From assembly GCA_021803645.1 (NCBI GenBank), contig JAJZLI010000055.1, positions 1 to 13,499 of the forward strand: 13,499 nucleotides of DNA. Direction: 5' to 3'. The translations under genes and the position numbers were made by a program. Shown here piece after piece: positions 13,339-13,499 of the stretch. This DNA is from a bacterium (GTDB taxonomy: Bacteria > Patescibacteriota > Dojkabacteria > JAKAPS01 > JAJZLI01). Position 1 is the stretch's first letter. Each line of letters opens with the position of its first letter. Under the pieces are notes generated by a model. That model saw only the letters and a list, made by a program, of their open reading frames with translations, was not told the DNA's origin and did no database searches.

Positions 13339-13368
13339 ATTATATAACTTTGTATGCTATATTGTCAA
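13339..13368 (-). promoter_or_regulatory. Consensus sigma-70 promoter of the zinc-ribbon gene
   Basis: On the minus strand, perfect TTGACA (13363-13368) and perfect TATAAT (13339-13344) are 18 bp apart. Transcription should start near 13332, giving a leader of about 93 nt before the ATG at 13238. This is the best promoter match in the window. Confidence 0.8.
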
Positions 13369-13391
13369 TTATAAGTGTTGGCCAATACAAG

Positions 13392-13490
13392 ATTGCACTC
13401 AAAGAAATATTAAGGCTAATATAAATTGCACTCAAAATAGTAAAGTTGGTGTGAATCAAATAGAATTGAATCGAATGAAGATGCAATTTA
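13392..13490. repeat. Short direct and inverted repeats in the right-end spacer
   Basis: ATTGCACTCAAA occurs at 13392-13403 and again at 13425-13436, 33 bp apart. TAAATTGCA (13422-13430) is repeated inverted as TGCAATTTA (13482-13490). They lie upstream of the zinc-ribbon promoter in DNA with no convincing gene, and could be regulator sites or the edge of something beyond the window. Confidence 0.35.
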
Positions 13491-13499
13491 CAGACTCAC

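Noticed and set aside
13451..13499. Possible start of a plus-strand gene at the right edge (GTG at 13451 or ATG at 13475)
   Set aside because: Only 8-16 codons are visible, there is no ribosome-binding site or good promoter, and the residues (NQIELNRMKMQFTDS) match nothing I know. More sequence is needed before calling it.

Overview
The window is low-GC, gene-dense bacterial DNA. It has about 17 genes, almost no spacer, many 1-nt and 4-nt gene overlaps, and mostly single-domain housekeeping proteins. A compact FtsK, RpoD and MetRS beside many small proteins, plus a double-CxxC zinc-ribbon protein, suggest a streamlined genome, possibly Candidate Phyla Radiation/Patescibacteria. That placement is an inference, not proof. 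UGA acts as a stop codon: three gene pairs overlap as ATGA. Recoded UGA lineages such as Gracilibacteria, Absconditabacteria or mycoplasmas are therefore unlikely.

Layout. Positions 2-1335 (+) hold the 3' part of an ftsK/spoIIIE-type DNA translocase gene and a 73-aa orphan. Positions 1371-9782 (-) form one long gene string in transcription order: rpoD, a 7TM membrane protein, an ATP-grasp ligase fused to a retropepsin-like 'zinc protease', a second RimK-like ATP-grasp ligase, a 4-TM protein, a 147-aa orphan, metG, tatD, a RodZ-like HTH/membrane protein and a DUF948-like membrane protein. Positions 9853-10734 (+) encode a multipass membrane protein divergent from rpoD. Positions 10727-11542 (-) encode an OGG-type 8-oxoguanine DNA glycosylase, divergent from a PHP-domain phosphoesterase (11603-12385, +) that is followed by a GtrA-family membrane protein (12404-12889, +). 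A perfect 11-bp hairpin terminator separates gtrA from the convergent zinc-ribbon gene (12963-13238, -). The last 261 bases are non-coding. They hold that gene's promoter, a structured leader and short repeats.

The most interesting unit is the rpoD-linked cluster. The 7TM domain, the glutamate-ligase-like ATP-grasp and the retropepsin-like protease are known from proteobacteria as a predicted amide-ligation/peptide-modification system. Here the ligase and protease are fused, the transglutaminase-like part is absent from the 7TM protein, and a second ATP-grasp gene is translationally coupled.

Expression signals also stand out. Several genes have a TATAAT-like -10 box only 6-12 nt before the ATG and lack a usable Shine-Dalgarno sequence, which suggests leaderless mRNAs. 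A palindromic TTGCAA lies exactly 17 bp from -10 boxes on both strands between rpoD and its divergent neighbour. The zinc-ribbon gene is the opposite type: a consensus promoter, a leader of about 93 nt, and a strong Shine-Dalgarno that can be fully paired in a 9-bp hairpin.
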